NCBI GenBank assembly: GCA_022059125.1
Contig: JAEUWY010000004.1
Coordinates: 186,001-250,000, forward strand
Direction: 5' to 3'
DNA from: Corynespora cassiicola
Lineage: Eukaryota > Ascomycota > Dothideomycetes > Pleosporales > Corynesporascaceae
DNA: 64,000 bases
Of the stretch, positions 31,617 through 43,669 are shown piece after piece. Numbering within the stretch: the first letter of the stretch is position 1; each line of letters begins with the position of its first letter. The translations under genes and the position numbers were made by a program. The notes under the pieces are model-generated. The model was not told the origin of the DNA. It worked only from the letters and a program-made list of their open reading frames with translations, and ran no database searches.

Positions 31617-32538
31617 ATGACGGCAATGCTTTCGGGAGTTGCTTTTATCACGGTAGCGGGATCTGGTAATTCTTATTCCTCTTGCTTGCAAAAATGCCCA
31701 CAGCAAAGAAGACGACTGACAGGACGTTGCAGGCTTCGGCCAAAGCGCCGCATACTCGCTAGCCCAGCACGGCGTCCGCAAATTCGCCCTTGTTGATACC
31801 AATGAAGCTGGGCTGAAAGACACGACGGAGACTCTAGCATCGCAGTATAAAGTGACAGACGTACTGAGTGTGTCCACCGAATGTAGCACCGAAGAGACAG
31901 TCGAGGCAGCCGTTCAGCAAGCCGCCTCACGATTCGGGCGTATCGACTTTGCCATCATTAATGCCGGGTTCGGCGGGCCGCTCGGTGGTAGTCCCGACGC
32001 GGCGCCCGCGGCATTCGAAGCCCATTTTAAAGAGCACGTGACGGTTGTGTGGCTTTGGCATCGGGCCCAGATACGGCAGATGCTTCGGCAAGAGCCGCGC
32101 GATTTACGGTCCGGTCGTGGCAGCATCGTACATGTCTGCTCGGTACATGCCTTCGCTGCATCGCCACCTCAAATCGCTGCTGGTGCGTACGTAGCGGGTC
32201 GACACGCCGTGCTGGGCTTGACACGCTCCGAGGGAGTGCTCTATGCGCCACAACAGATCCGTATCAATGCCCTCTGCCCTGGATACATCATGTCTCCCCT
32301 CATCGCGTCTTCGGAGCAAACCAAGGCTCTTGTCGGTCAGCTTGTGCGCGAACGTGTGCCTGCGGACCGACTTGGACAGCCTGAGGAGGTTGCTGATGCA
32401 ATTGTGTTTTTGGCCGGACCCATGAGCAGCTACATGTTTGGTCAGTCTTTGGTTCTAGATGGGTAAGTTACCGTTCAATCTCCACGGGAATGAGAGCATG
32501 CAACGCTAATCCTAAATAGGGGCTATCTAGCTCAGTGA
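31617..32538 (+). CDS. short-chain dehydrogenase/reductase with an altered active site
   Basis: Three exons, 31617-31665, 31733-32462 and 32520-32538, give 265 residues; the last exon codes only for the closing GYLAQ. Fold markers: cofactor loop AGSGFGQ split by intron 1, an Asp after the second strand (LVDTN, favouring NAD), INAGFGG, catalytic Ser in HVCSVHAF, and the PGYIMSPL and LVLDG tails. The catalytic motif reads Y-V-A-G-R, so the Lys of the Y-x3-K motif is Arg. It could be a poor or inactive enzyme, or have another role. The promoter is cut short by the RIPped block at 31500. It is probably part of the cluster. Confidence 0.85.
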
Positions 32539-33459
32539 AATTCTACGATGTCGTACTTTTTGGCACACTGGTTGTCAATTTTTTGGAAGCAGTTCAGTGT
32601 GAGAGAAGAAGTATCATTTAGTATATATCTCCCTTGATTTCTTGTCTCAGAAATGGATCATGGAGCGAAGACCATGCAACCTTTTGTCTTTCAATGCCTT
32701 GACTCTATTGATATTAGGGGAAAAATCTTGACTTCCACTGTTAACAACCTTATCAAAGACTTTTTCCTGCGCGATAAGACTCTACCATAGAGATTTCAAG
32801 GGTGAAAGGGAAGAAACAGCCTGTGAAGCCGAATGTAGGGTAGCCATTCAGAAGGGCTGTAGCTTCACATTCTGAAACTAGCAATTAGAATAGGCGCAGA
32901 ACAATAAAGTTCGTTTTTGGAACTGGGTTATTACAAGGATACGGGATTTATTGCTGGCAACACTATCCGCAGACCAACATAACGAGACCAAGTCGCTCCG
33001 CTGCGGGAATGACTTGGAGTGCGGATTCGAGTGGCACTTGGCAGGATGTGGCAGGATGTGGCAACTTGTTTGCGACACAAGAACAAGTACGACGAAAGCA
33101 CACACACAACCAAGATGTCGTATCTCCTTTTAGTCCTTCGATCATTGCGCCGAATGGTACCTTTAATGGCACGGGAAGGTGGGCAAGGGGTCCTTGCAGG
33201 TGCCAGGTACTAGCGAGCTCGGTGCGTTTTAGTTTAATTCGACGACCGAACCAAGTATGCCATCGTCAACACGCACAACACCATAATCCGCCGAGGGGCA
33301 GAAACAGTAATGCGCTAGCTATATCACTATTTATGATATGGTATCTTCGCGAGAGAAATAAAATGGAAAGATTAGCTATCTGCATTTCTGCATCATTCCA
33401 CGGTCTCTATCGAGGAGCTACTGAACCCACAGCATTCCTGTCTCGTATAGCATCATAAA
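32539..33459. other. intergenic region between the SDR and the ketoreductase-like gene
   Basis: No gene seen. A loose TCG-N5-CGA sequence lies at 33239-33249 but lacks the GAC core of the other sites. Confidence 0.6.
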
Positions 33460-34630
33460 ATGTCCGCTTTCGATAGTCCCGCAATCGCCCCAGGCTCCAC
33501 CATCCTCGTAACGGGAGCGAACGGTTTCGTCGGCGCTCACGTCGCAGACCAGCTTCTCCAGCAAGGCTACAGAGTGCGAGGCACAGCCCGAGATGCCGCC
33601 AAGCACCAATGGCTCTCAGATCTCTTCTCGCAAAAGTACGGCAAGGACAAGTTTGAACTGGTCACTGTCAAGGACATGAGAGAGCCCGGTGCATTCGATG
33701 ACGCAGTCTCAAGTATGCTCCCCGCGTCGACACTACATTGGCTCCGCCGCTAACAGGTTTCTACCATCCAGACGTATCCGGCATCGCCCATGTTGCCTCG
33801 GTGCGGGATATGACCGTCACTCCGGACGAGTTGGTCCGAACCACCGTAGCCGGGACGCTGGGGTGCCTGCAAGCCGCAGCCAAAGAGCCAAGTGTGAAGC
33901 GATTTGTACTAACATCGTCTTCCGCTGCCGTCCGTTCGCTGCAGGCATACCCCGGAACAGATACTGTCTCTGCGGAGGAGTACGACGAGAAGACGCTGGC
34001 CTTGTCCAAGAACATTCCGGCCGATCTTCCGCCGATGCACAAGTTCATGATCGGCTACTTTGCTTCCAAGGTCGCAGCCGAAAAGGCTTTCTGGGAGTGG
34101 GTGAAGGCCAACAAGCCGCACTTCTCCGTAAACGCGGTGCTTCCATGCACCATCTATGGAAGCCCACTAGACGTGGCTCACCAAGGTTTCCCATCTACCT
34201 CAAGGATTCCGCTCCAGATCTTGGACGGCGATGTTGATTCCATTAAACACGTGCAGCGTTGTATGTAATCCTTGCCCTTAACATGTGTACAGCTCGAACG
34301 ACGACTAAAACTGGAACAGTTTACTATGTCCACGTTCAGGACGTCGCTCGCCTTCATGTTGCCGGTCTAATCCACCCGACCACCACCGACGAACGGATAT
34401 TTGCATACGCTGGCAAGTATTCTATCAACGAGTTCTTCGACATTTTCGCAAAAACCGTCCCCGGCTACAAGGCCCGAGAGAAACTCCAGGGTTTAGATTT
34501 CCCACTTGCGGATATTGGTCCTCGGGGGAAGGCAGAAGCGCTGTTGAAGGATATGGGTCGGTCGGGGTTCGAGGGTTTGGAGGAGACCATTATTAGCAGC
34601 GTGCAGACGCGTATAGATGCAACCTCGTAG
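33460..34630 (+). CDS. extended-SDR NADPH reductase, GRE2 / aldehyde-reductase-II type
   Basis: Three exons, 33460-33712, 33772-34260 and 34320-34630, give 350 residues. The NAD(P) loop is VTGANGFVGAH (residues about 17-27), the catalytic Ser lies in FVLTSSSAAV, and Y-F-A-S-K keeps the Tyr and Lys. This family reduces ketones and aldehydes, or acts as dihydroflavonol-type reductases. In the cluster it would set the state of a carbonyl group. It reads away from the SDR, about 920 bp downstream of it. The substrate is not known. Confidence 0.88.
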
Positions 34631-35217
34631 TTTTAAGAGGCCAAAATGAATTTTTGTAGCGTATTCCATGATAAAATATGATAGATAAGAAATTATGATC
34701 TTGTTGTTCAAATAAACCCACTAAGTTCATATCTGTGGTGATTGGTTTGGCTTCTCCGAAGCTACATCTGTGTTTAAATCCTCCTTGAAATTCGTTTGAA
34801 GTGGTTGGGTGGGAGTTGATGTGTGTTCGGGTAACCCAAGAGCTAGTTAACTCGTATATGCAACACGTTACAAGATGTTAGTATATTTGATAGGAATGTG
34901 GCTCTTTGAAGCTAGCAGTGGATCTCCTCCACTCCCCACATTCGGCTGAAGTCGCTGCCCACTTTGGTCCCACTTGAGAAATATCGCCACCGAGGTAGCA
35001 GAGAAATCGCTAATACCTTAATCCAACTCCTCAATCGACAGTATCATAAGACCAAACTAAGGGATTGAGTCTGACAACAACAAGAAACCACACCCGGATG
35101 ACACATGATAGATCAAATCAACTTGTATTATAACCGCAGCTAACAGGTTATTTCTTCATACACTAATAAAACAAGACCGCTTGCCTACTGAAGTTGCTTC
35201 ACGAAAACATCATTCCA
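34631..35217. other. convergent intergenic region
   Basis: Between the reductase and TauD-type dioxygenase stop codons. No gene seen. Confidence 0.65.
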
Positions 35218-36675
35218 TTAAGGAGCGCCCGCGCCCTCCTCAGCCAACCCTTCGCGCATCGACTTGCTGTTGGGGTCAAAATAGGGCTTCTCGCCGATAC
35301 CGCAGACGCGGAATCCAAAGCGCTCGCCAAACTCGTCGTAGTCCATGGTAGCGTTGTGAACCATGCTGCGGTTGTCCCAGATGGCTATTGTGCATGTCAG
35401 TACTCATTCCCGTCTTTTGGGGTAAGGGTGTGGAAAGGGAGAAAACTTACCCATGTCATTTGGACCCTGCCACCTGAAGCGGCACTGCAGGTCATGGTTT
35501 CGGAGCACAATGTCCATCAGCCAGTTCAGAAGCATCTCGCTCTCAGGGGGAGTTAGGCCATTGATGGAGCCGGGCTGTTGTGGGATATTCGGTTAGTAAA
35601 GGTATGGCTTGGAGGTTGGGAGGAGGGGGGAAGGGGGGACACGTACGTATGCGCCGATAGCAAAAACGCTCTTCCATCCGGTAACGGGGTTTGTGCGGAT
35701 GACCGGGTGGACTGCCTTCATAGGAGTGCCGGTGTTGTCAGGGTGGCCACGGGCATCCGAGTACACCTTGAGGTTCGCGTTCTTAACAATCTTCTCAAAG
35801 ACTGAAGAATTAAGTTAGCAAGAACGGATGTGGGTGATCTATGGTATATCTGGCTTACATGGTGCGGTGTAATTTGCAGTGCGCTCCTCGAGGAACTTCT
35901 TCATAGGCTCGCTGAGGCGGTCGTAGACCTCATAGCCAGATGCCCACAGGGTGTCTAGAACAAATCAGTATCGTGCATTCATAAAGAACGTGATTGGAGG
36001 CAAACATACCTCCTCCGCAGGTGGGAAGTTCTACAAGTCGCAAGCAGGTGTAATCGGAAGGCACCTGTTCGGACTGAATATCACTGTGCCATGACTCAAG
36101 CGCTTGCCTGGCATTTCCTAGATCACGGGGCGTGGCCTTGCCGTTGACCATCTTCCTCTGACGGGAGTTGATGGTGCTGATGTTCAAGTCGTCGCCACCC
36201 ATTGCTCTCTGTGGGTTGAGCACAGGGTGGATGTGCAAAGTTGATTCCTTCGGCTTTCCCACCAGCTCACCCATACGCTGGATGAGTGTCTTTTGAAGAT
36301 CATTGGTCATGTCGTTTTGGTTGCGGAAGAAGACAACTCCACGTCGAGATACTGCAGATAGATGAGTCAATTCAGTCATTTCGAGTGAGCCTTTTCCGCG
36401 CGCTTACTCGTGATGGCGAGGTCCCTGAGTAGCTCATCCGAATTTGGTGCATTGAGCATGTGAACGAGATTTGCCTCGGGGAACTCAGTGCCAACAGTAG
36501 GCGTAACCAAGAACTGCTTCAGGGGCTTGAGGGCGCCCTGGAGCTTCAACGGCTTCGGGAAGCTCGTTTCTTGAGCAAGTCCTCTTCGCAGGCATGGCGA
36601 ACGAGCTGGTTGCAATACTGAGAAACGCAGCGCTGGTGCTCCGCGGGAAAGCAAGACATTGGCGGTTCTCGACAT
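35218..36675 (-). CDS. Fe(II)/2-oxoglutarate dioxygenase, TauD family, with a likely mitochondrial leader
   Basis: Six exons on the minus strand (36675-36408, 36351-36010, 35954-35859, 35801-35647, 35574-35451, 35384-35218) give 383 residues. The iron triad is complete: H-S-D in LESWHSDIQ, and the distal His in DNRSMVHNATMDY, with the cofactor Arg in ERFGFRV. The first 40 residues are rich in Arg, Ser and Ala without acidic residues (MSRTANVLLSRGAPALRFS), typical of a mitochondrial presequence. This is a different subgroup from the XanA-like enzyme at 1286. It is divergent from the NmrA-like gene with a cluster palindrome between them. The substrate may be a sulfonate, as for taurine dioxygenase, or a cluster intermediate. 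Confidence 0.9.
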
Positions 36676-37328
36676 TGTGACTGATGAGGTACCTACTATC
36701 TAGAAGCAAAGAAGAGCAAGAGGCAAATGGCTATCAACTCTATACAGGCAAAGGATAGCAGGAAATAAATGGTTAATAGCCCCAGGGAAGCGGTTTCGCT
36801 ATTATAATAATAGGCTTTAAAGACCCCAGTCCCTATAGGGAGACCGATGAGTCGGCACATTTCTACCTCTCTACTGGGGTATCCGGTACATATGTTCGAG
36901 GTGGTACGAGCTCGAAGACGCGCAGTGGTGGGTCTCGTGCCTCGGCTCGGGGGATTTGTGAAACGACGGGCCGATTCCACCCCACGGGACAATAACAGCC
37001 ACACTCCTACTGCCAAGAATGGTGGAGGTGCATAACGTTCCTGCATAGTTTACTCACCGAAAAAGCAGGTGTCGGATCTGTCGAGTTGATCGTAGTATTA
37101 CGTTGTGATGTTGGACTACTCGGACACCGAGAGAAGCCTAGTGTATCTCAGCTAGATACCCGTGCTTCGGGCCGTTCCCTTCTATTCATAGGCAAATACT
37201 TTCCGCTCCATTTCGTGTTTCCCTTTTAGGACGTACGTACTTTGCTCGAAGATTGAACTTCACACCATCTTTCTTTTCCCCCCTTTACTTTATTTCAAAC
37301 TAGGAGACATAGCATTGTTGTTCCAGAT
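36676..37328. promoter_or_regulatory. bidirectional promoter, dioxygenase / NmrA-like
   Basis: 653 bp between two divergent starts, holding the third palindrome at 37120-37130. A short frame on the minus strand has no sign of being real. Confidence 0.6.
37120..37130. promoter_or_regulatory. candidate cluster regulator site TCGGACACCGA
   Basis: The same 11-mer as at 1062 and 5624 with one central change, 199 bp before the NmrA-like start and 445 bp before the dioxygenase start. Confidence 0.6.
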
Positions 37329-38424
37329 ATGGCTAAGAAGCTTTGCGTGGTTCTCGGTGCGACCGGCAACCAGGGTTCCTCCGTCGCCCATGGGTTGCTT
37401 AAGACCGGAGAGTGGAATATCCGTGCCGTGACCAGAAATGCGAGCGGGGAAAAGGCGAAAAAACTTGCTGCAGAGGGTATGGAGGTTGTTCAAGCCAACT
37501 ATGACGATGAAGAGTCCATCAGAAAGGCATTCAGTGTGAGTTGATTATTGCTCAGGCCCTTTATTTGAGCAACACCTGACATATGGGCAGGGTGCTCAAG
37601 CCATCTTCGCCGTGACAAATTGGTGGGAGGCTTTCGCAGTATGCAAAAGTCAGTCTGGGGCTGGTGACATTGAAGAACGCCAAGGTATCGCGCTCGCGAA
37701 GCTTGCGGGTGAAGTAAAGACGTTGGAGCATTTTATTTGGAGTACACTTCCTCCAGCACACAACATCACCAATGGCAAATACCCAGTTCCCCATTTCGAC
37801 TACAAGGCAAAGGTCGACGATCACATCCGGAACAACATGCCAGAGTTGGCTGCCAAGACAACTTTCCTAATGTTTGGCTTCTATCCGTCCAATTTTGCCT
37901 ACTTCGGCATGTTGAAGCCGCTCCCACTGGTATGTCAATGCGCTCGAATTACACACTAGGAATATAACTGATCAATTACCTATGAATAGACGGCTGTGCC
38001 TGGGACGTATATTTGGATGGTTCCAACGGATCCATCAACGCTTTACCCGATGTCTGGTGATATGACTAAGGATCCAGGTGTTTGGGCGCGCCAGATCTTG
38101 GCCAATCCCAAGTTGACGCATGGAAAGTATGCCGCCGTCTGTACTGAAGTCATCACCCTTGGGGAGGCGCTCTCACAGTGGTCAGAGGTCTCAGGAAAGA
38201 AAGGTGTATATGTGCATGTAAAGCCAGAGGTTATCGTCAACTTGTTCGGCCTGGCAGGAGCAGAGGCTAACACCGGCGTGTTGTTTGGTGAGGCTGTGCC
38301 GGATTGGTGGGGCCACGTCAAGGAACAGGGTCTCTTTGTCTCGAAGGAGGAGCTGGGTATTCGGGATGATGAGGTTTCCAACTTCAAGCAAGCTCTTGAG
38401 TCATTAAAAGAGCACCTAGGATGA
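37329..38424 (+). CDS. NmrA-like NAD(P)-binding protein
   Basis: Three exons, 37329-37535, 37591-37929 and 37990-38424, give 326 residues. The Rossmann start is VVLGATGNQGSSVAHGLL. The later order of features (FAVTNWWE, LEHFIWSTLPP, and the MFGFYPSNFA stretch) is that of the NmrA-like family of atypical SDRs. There is no Y-x3-K catalytic pair at the usual place, so the protein may sense NADP(H) redox state or act as an unusual isomerase, as some cluster members do. It is divergent from the TauD-type gene and shares its palindrome. Confidence 0.85.
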
Positions 38425-39189
38425 TCATGCACGTCTTCCGCTATATAGAACTGCCTTGGAACAGCTTACTACCATATATTCTAGCCTAATAACTAAAAGA
38501 ACACGTTGTTATGTTCCACACAAATATCACATGAGTGGTATATATTAGCATTGGGTATTACAGAAGCATTTATTATATAGACTATAATAACTCTCTAATG
38601 GATACATATGTCATTATAGTCTCCCTGCTTTTTCAATATGCATATAGGCCTGCTTCATAAGCGCTAATGTCATCCGCTATAGTTGCTTACATGATCTGCA
38701 GTACATGGATGAATGGCCCGCATCTCGAGCTGCAGTGTGCAGCGACGGGTGGGCTCGGGCCGTGGCAATGCGCAGACGCTTTTGTGAGGGTAAGTGGAGT
38801 AGGTGAGATGTGAGGATTAGTAGCCAGACATAGCGCATAAGGAGATGGAGTCGCATGGACAAGGCGGCAAGCTCTTTGCTAATTGAAGGGGAAAAAGTCG
38901 CGGTTTGGTAGCGATACCTAAACACGGTATGGGTTCCGCAACCGTTGTCTGTTTGTCGTCCTACTCAGTACCCAGACAAACCTAGCATCTCAATCAAGTA
39001 TCTGAAAGTGGTGAGAAGTGAGCATCGCACCTGGGATAGTGAGTGCCACAGCCTCGTATATCCAGGACCCGAATCCCTCCCTCGGCCCCTCTTCGGACCA
39101 TACCAAATCGAGGTTAGCCTTGCCGCCAACTTGACCATCAGATAAAAACCCTTCACGATCAGATAACACGCCTCTCTCATCCCTTCGCC
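38425..39189. other. intergenic region before the transporter
   Basis: No gene seen. Confidence 0.6.
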
Positions 39190-40731
39190 ATGTCGTCCTT
39201 TCTACCCCGACCCCCCTACACAATCCCTTTGATATACACCGTGACATTTCTCTTTCTTTTCGGTTTGTCGCTGCAACCCGCGCCCCGCACTCAAATTTAC
39301 GAAACCATCATCTGCGAAAACTTCTACCAATCACACCCCCACCATCCCAACCACAATCAAGATGCGCATATCCAAAAAGACTGCAAAATCCCCCCCATCC
39401 AGCAGGAACTCGCCCTAGTAGGCGGTATCGAACGTCTAACTATCCTTATCCCTTCGCTCCTCAGCATCCCCTTCGCCGCTCTCGCCGACCGCCTCGGCCA
39501 CTCTTCCATCCTCTCTCTCGCCATCTTTGGCTGCCTGCTCGAAGAGGCCTGGGCCCTGCTGATATGCAGCTTCCCCGCTGTGTTCCCGCTGCGGCTCGTG
39601 TGGCTGCATTTCATCTTCGGGGGGTTGGGCGGCGGCATCACAGTTGTGGTTAGCCTCCTGCACGTCATTGTTGCGGCCGTGGTGGAGGGTGCGGAGCAGC
39701 GGACCAAGGTGTTTTTTCGGCTGAGGGCTGCGGGGGTGGGTGCTAGTGTGCTGGGGTATGCGGTTAGTGGGGTGGTCATGAGGAGGTGGGTTTGGGTGCC
39801 GTGGTGGGTGGGCTTAGGGAGTTTGGCGGGGGCGACGGGGGTGGGAACGTGTTTGCCTATTACTAAGGGGGAGAGAGTTGAGGACGAAGCGCGACACAGG
39901 GATCATAAGATGGGGTGGAGGGAGAGATTTGGCGCTTCTGGACAGCTGTTCGTGAGAATTTTGAGGTTGTTAGTGGGGAATCGGCAGATTTTAGTGATGC
40001 TGGTGCTGGTACTGCTGTGTCAGCTGGGATTCGATTCGTTACCGCTGATGATGATAATCTATGTGAGCAAGCGATATGGGTGGAAATTCTCGGATGTGGG
40101 TTTTTTTTCTTTTTTTCGAAGGGCGTAGAATTGCAGAAGCGCTGACTGTGATAGGCAAATTTGCTCAACTCGCTGGAGATGATGTTCGAATTTATCGTTT
40201 TGGTCTTCTTGCTTCCGATTGTAACGAGCTTGCTTTCACGCTCGAAGCTTTCGCCTTTCGGAAGGGACAAACTTATTGCCCAAGCCAGTATCGCAGCGTT
40301 GGCCATTGGAGCAATCTTTTTGGGCTTGGCGCCCGTTGTTCCTCTGGCTATTCTTGGTAAGATATACTTTGCATAACTTTAATATAAAACCGCTGATCAA
40401 TAATACAGGAATATCCGTCATGGCTTTAGGTGCCGGCCAAGACTCGGCTCTCCGATCAATCACCACAGAGATGGTGGATGCCAGCGATGTCAGCATCGTC
40501 TATTCGGCAATCACCATGCTTAGGGCTATCGGCGGCTCTGTTTCCGGACCAGTCTTTGCCGGGCTCTATGGAGTGGGACTGCGAATTAGCGAGTCATGGC
40601 TGGGCTTGCCTTATATTGTTGCCGGCCTGCTATTTGCCCTTGCATTCTTATTACTAATGTTGCTCAAGGAGCCCTCGGGATATGAAGTAGTGTCCGAGAA
40701 TGAACCAGAAGAGGAGCCTTTGCGGCCGTGA
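39190..40731 (+). CDS. major facilitator superfamily transporter
   Basis: Three exons, 39190-40095, 40155-40356 and 40409-40731, give 476 residues with about 11-12 hydrophobic spans. The loop after span 2 reads AALADRLGHSS, the MFS motif A in weak form. The long loop before it (residues about 35-75) is His- and Asn-rich. A charged linker lies near residue 230-255. It is probably an exporter for the product, or a transporter unrelated to the pathway; there is no palindrome in its promoter. Likely the right-hand border of the cluster. Confidence 0.85.
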
Positions 40732-41406
40732 ATATAGAAGGTATAGGAATTTTCTGTTTGATGGATCTCTAGTGTGGCTACACATGATACCCCAATAGCT
40801 AGATTTCGGCATCGCCTTACGACATCCAAAAGAAAATGCCTGACACTCTTTCATCAGTCTCACCATAGCGAATTATACATATGACGATTGCGATTTTCTT
40901 ATACTATCCTCCACTTGAAGGAAGAAGCACGCCACAGTTACATAAATCCTGTCCACAAAAGGCGTCTCATTCCCTCAATACACAAGAAAGACTTAGACTA
41001 TACTCTAGATCAAAAAGAAACAAATGAGAATAGTAAACCTATATGAAGTTTCCAGATTCCACGTTAGAAGTCGTTCTAAACCATGCCCACATGATCGTTC
41101 AAATATTGGCCAAGGTAAGGTTCTTAGATAGCCGCTATTGCTGCCCTACGGCAACAACCTTTGCAAGAAATCAATTGCCTAGTTCTGAATTATTCTTGTA
41201 TATTGATTGACTGGTATTGTGAACCGAACATTCTCATCAAAGAGCATTCGCATTTCCCAGCATCTTCTGAAACTACCCTTTGTCACTTTACAATACTGTT
41301 CATTATTCTTGATCAAATTTTCATGATTTAATTCTATCAAATATCCCTAAACTTATCGAGGAAAATCCGGATCTTGAAGTTGAGATAGCGCCCTAGTACC
41401 ACAAAC
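40732..41406. other. intergenic region
   Basis: No gene seen. Confidence 0.6.
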
Positions 41407-42060
41407 ATGTCCTCCCGAACCCGCCATACCGGAGGTCCAGCTTCCCCCATCGAGCTCAGAGACGCCGATTCCCGAGCCCTACCCGCCGACTATGAAGACA
41501 AAAATCATCCCCACTTTCCCAATGACTACGAAGCGCAGGCACATCAACCCCGCTCGTTTCTCGGCAAAAAGAAACTGTGGCTCTTCTCCGGCTACATCTT
41601 GCTCCTCGTCGCCCTCGCTGGTGCAGGCATCATATTGGGCATCAAAATGAAGCACGAAGCTACAGAGAACCCCAAGACTCCCCCCGTGAATGAAACCATA
41701 GTTCCGTCTCTCGCATGGGCGACCGTAACCGAGACCATCATTCATTCATCTACTAACCGGCCCCTCATTATCAACGCACCAACCCCAGTCACCGTCACAC
41801 GAAGTGACATTTTGTCCATCATTTCGAGTCCTCAAACTACGAAGGAAGAGCCTACGGCGGAGGCTCCCGCGACTCCTACACCAGAGCCGCCGCCGCCGGC
41901 AGCGGCGCCAAGTGATTGGCCGAACGGTGCGAGTGGGTGCATGTATTTTGGGCATTTCTCGAGTGAGAGTATTTGCAAAGATCACTGTAAGCCAGAGGCT
42001 GGAAAGCAGAAGTCTTGCGACATGATGCGTGCGTGGAGGTGCGTGATATGTGCCGCATAA
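41407..42060 (+). CDS. single-pass membrane protein with a Cys-rich tail
   Basis: 217 residues in one exon. A hydrophilic N-terminus (about 55 residues) is followed by one membrane span (LWLFSGYILLLVALAGAGII), then a Ser/Thr/Pro-rich outer stalk and a C-terminal 40 residues with six Cys (from GCMYFGHFSSESICKDHC). I do not recognise a named family. The layout (short cytosolic part, span, O-glycosylation-type stalk, small Cys domain) is that of many fungal surface proteins. Its neighbour at 42607 has a similar plan. Confidence 0.65.
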   Translation: MSSRTRHTGGPASPIELRDADSRALPADYEDKNHPHFPNDYEAQAHQPRSFLGKKKLWLFSGYILLLVALAGAGIILGIKMKHEATENPKTPPVNETIVPSLAWATVTETIIHSSTNRPLIINAPTPVTVTRSDILSIISSPQTTKEEPTAEAPATPTPEPPPPAAAPSDWPNGASGCMYFGHFSSESICKDHCKPEAGKQKSCDMMRAWRCVICAA

Positions 42061-42606
42061 GAGGTTCAGTAATCAAGGCGACTGTAGGTTCATGCCACAG
42101 GGAAAGCTAGACAACGAGCTTCATTGATGTGTCAAAAGATGCTCAAAAATATGATTCGAATGATTATGTTAAAAAATGCCTGTAAATTTTGAAACCATAG
42201 TTATCTTGTTACCATGTGATATATGCATGAAAGTCATTGTTGGTTTATCTATTTAATTATCAATATGTTCTTCTTATCAAAGTATATAAGCCACTGAGAC
42301 AAAACCTAAGTAGCGTGGTTTGTTGCATTTATTTGAATGGTGGTCCATTGAATTCGATGATGAGTCAACTAGGATGTATTTCCGCGCAGCGCCACACCGT
42401 CATAATTTCTTTTTGGTCTGTCACATGTGTCAGAATCAATCAATATCAATATGTAACCACTCAGATAGCAAGCGCATTGTGAATACCCGCAGTCATTGTC
42501 TCATCATTTTGCTTTTTCTATAAGTAAAAGAAAATCTGCCTTAGAATTTCCTCAGAGCTATCCACTCCTTCATTACTACCTATCTCATCTTGAGAAACTT
42601 GATAGA

Positions 42607-42984
42607 ATGAGTACGCACTCGTCCGCTTTATCATCTGTAACATCTCCAGTGTCCTTCCCTTCACGTCTCCCAAATCGGCCTTTGACCGCCCCTCGGGTTC
42701 GACTCTATAGGAGAATTATTCACAACCGAAATGTTCAACTGGCATTATCGATATTCATGGCAATTGTTATTTCAGTCTTAGTAGTAGCATTGGGCTTCCT
42801 GGCTGGCAGGAAATTTGCTCCTCAGCTGGCTGATGGCAAAAACCATACCAGTATTGTGGTCGCGCCAATCACGGCCACTAAAACCGAGTTCGTTACGCAG
42901 ACCTCGATATTCAAGAATCCGATCACAGTTACCATCAGTTATCTTCAATCCACTGTTACGGTCATGGCGACAAAAAAAGAATAA
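42607..42984 (+). CDS. small single-pass membrane protein
   Basis: 125 residues from MSTHSSALSS. One membrane span (LALSIFMAIVISVLVVALGF) after a basic stretch, then a Thr/Val-rich tail (VTISYLQSTVTVMA) like the stalk of the gene at 41407. They may be divergent paralogues. The open frame extends upstream but the extra part has no support. Confidence 0.5.
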   Translation: MSTHSSALSSVTSPVSFPSRLPNRPLTAPRVRLYRRIIHNRNVQLALSIFMAIVISVLVVALGFLAGRKFAPQLADGKNHTSIVVAPITATKTEFVTQTSIFKNPITVTISYLQSTVTVMATKKE

Positions 42985-43669
42985 AGCTACAAATGCGGCG
43001 CAGGGATTTGTCTAAAATCAAAAGACTGATAGTACACAACGATCAAAGCCAAATTTGGAAGATCATCGAGCATTTAGAACATAGAACAGGCTTAATTTTG
43101 GAATCTAGCTCCATGGCTTCAATCTTAGAATTGAATTAGGAACCATATTCTGAATTAAAATTAGTCTCCCTTCTATCGGTATCGTTGATTCATTTCTACG
43201 AATTCTAGTTACTAGGGAACTACTGAAAATGGCCATGAGATGTTAGGGTACCTAAAGGCTTCAGAATGGATGCTTGCGCATGGAAATTATCAGGGAAGAT
43301 TTGCATATACATATCAACGCAATACCAATTATGCAATTTAGGGAGATATATCACTTGCTTTTGCGTTTTGACATGACTCCAAGTTCTGTCCATTTGCCAA
43401 ACTCGAGTGAACATAGAATTGGAAAGCAGGAAAATATCTGGTATATTCAAGAAGATTAGAAGAGGGAAATGTTATTTCAAATTGCTGCATAACGAATAGT
43501 ATGATATATGGCGCTGTGGATCTCATGCAGGAAATATAATCTCGCTTCCATGACAACAGCACCCGCAGAAATTCGTAATTCTAGGAAATTCAGGCACCCT
43601 ATATGCTACATCATTCGAACATGCAGCCCGCAACTAAGACCAAGGTGGGAATATACTCCTTGCATATTT
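42985..43669. other. intergenic region
   Basis: No gene seen. Confidence 0.6.

Noticed and set aside
33239..33249. TCGACGACCGA as a fourth cluster palindrome
   Set aside because: It fits TCG-N5-CGA but not the GAC core of the other three, so it may be chance.
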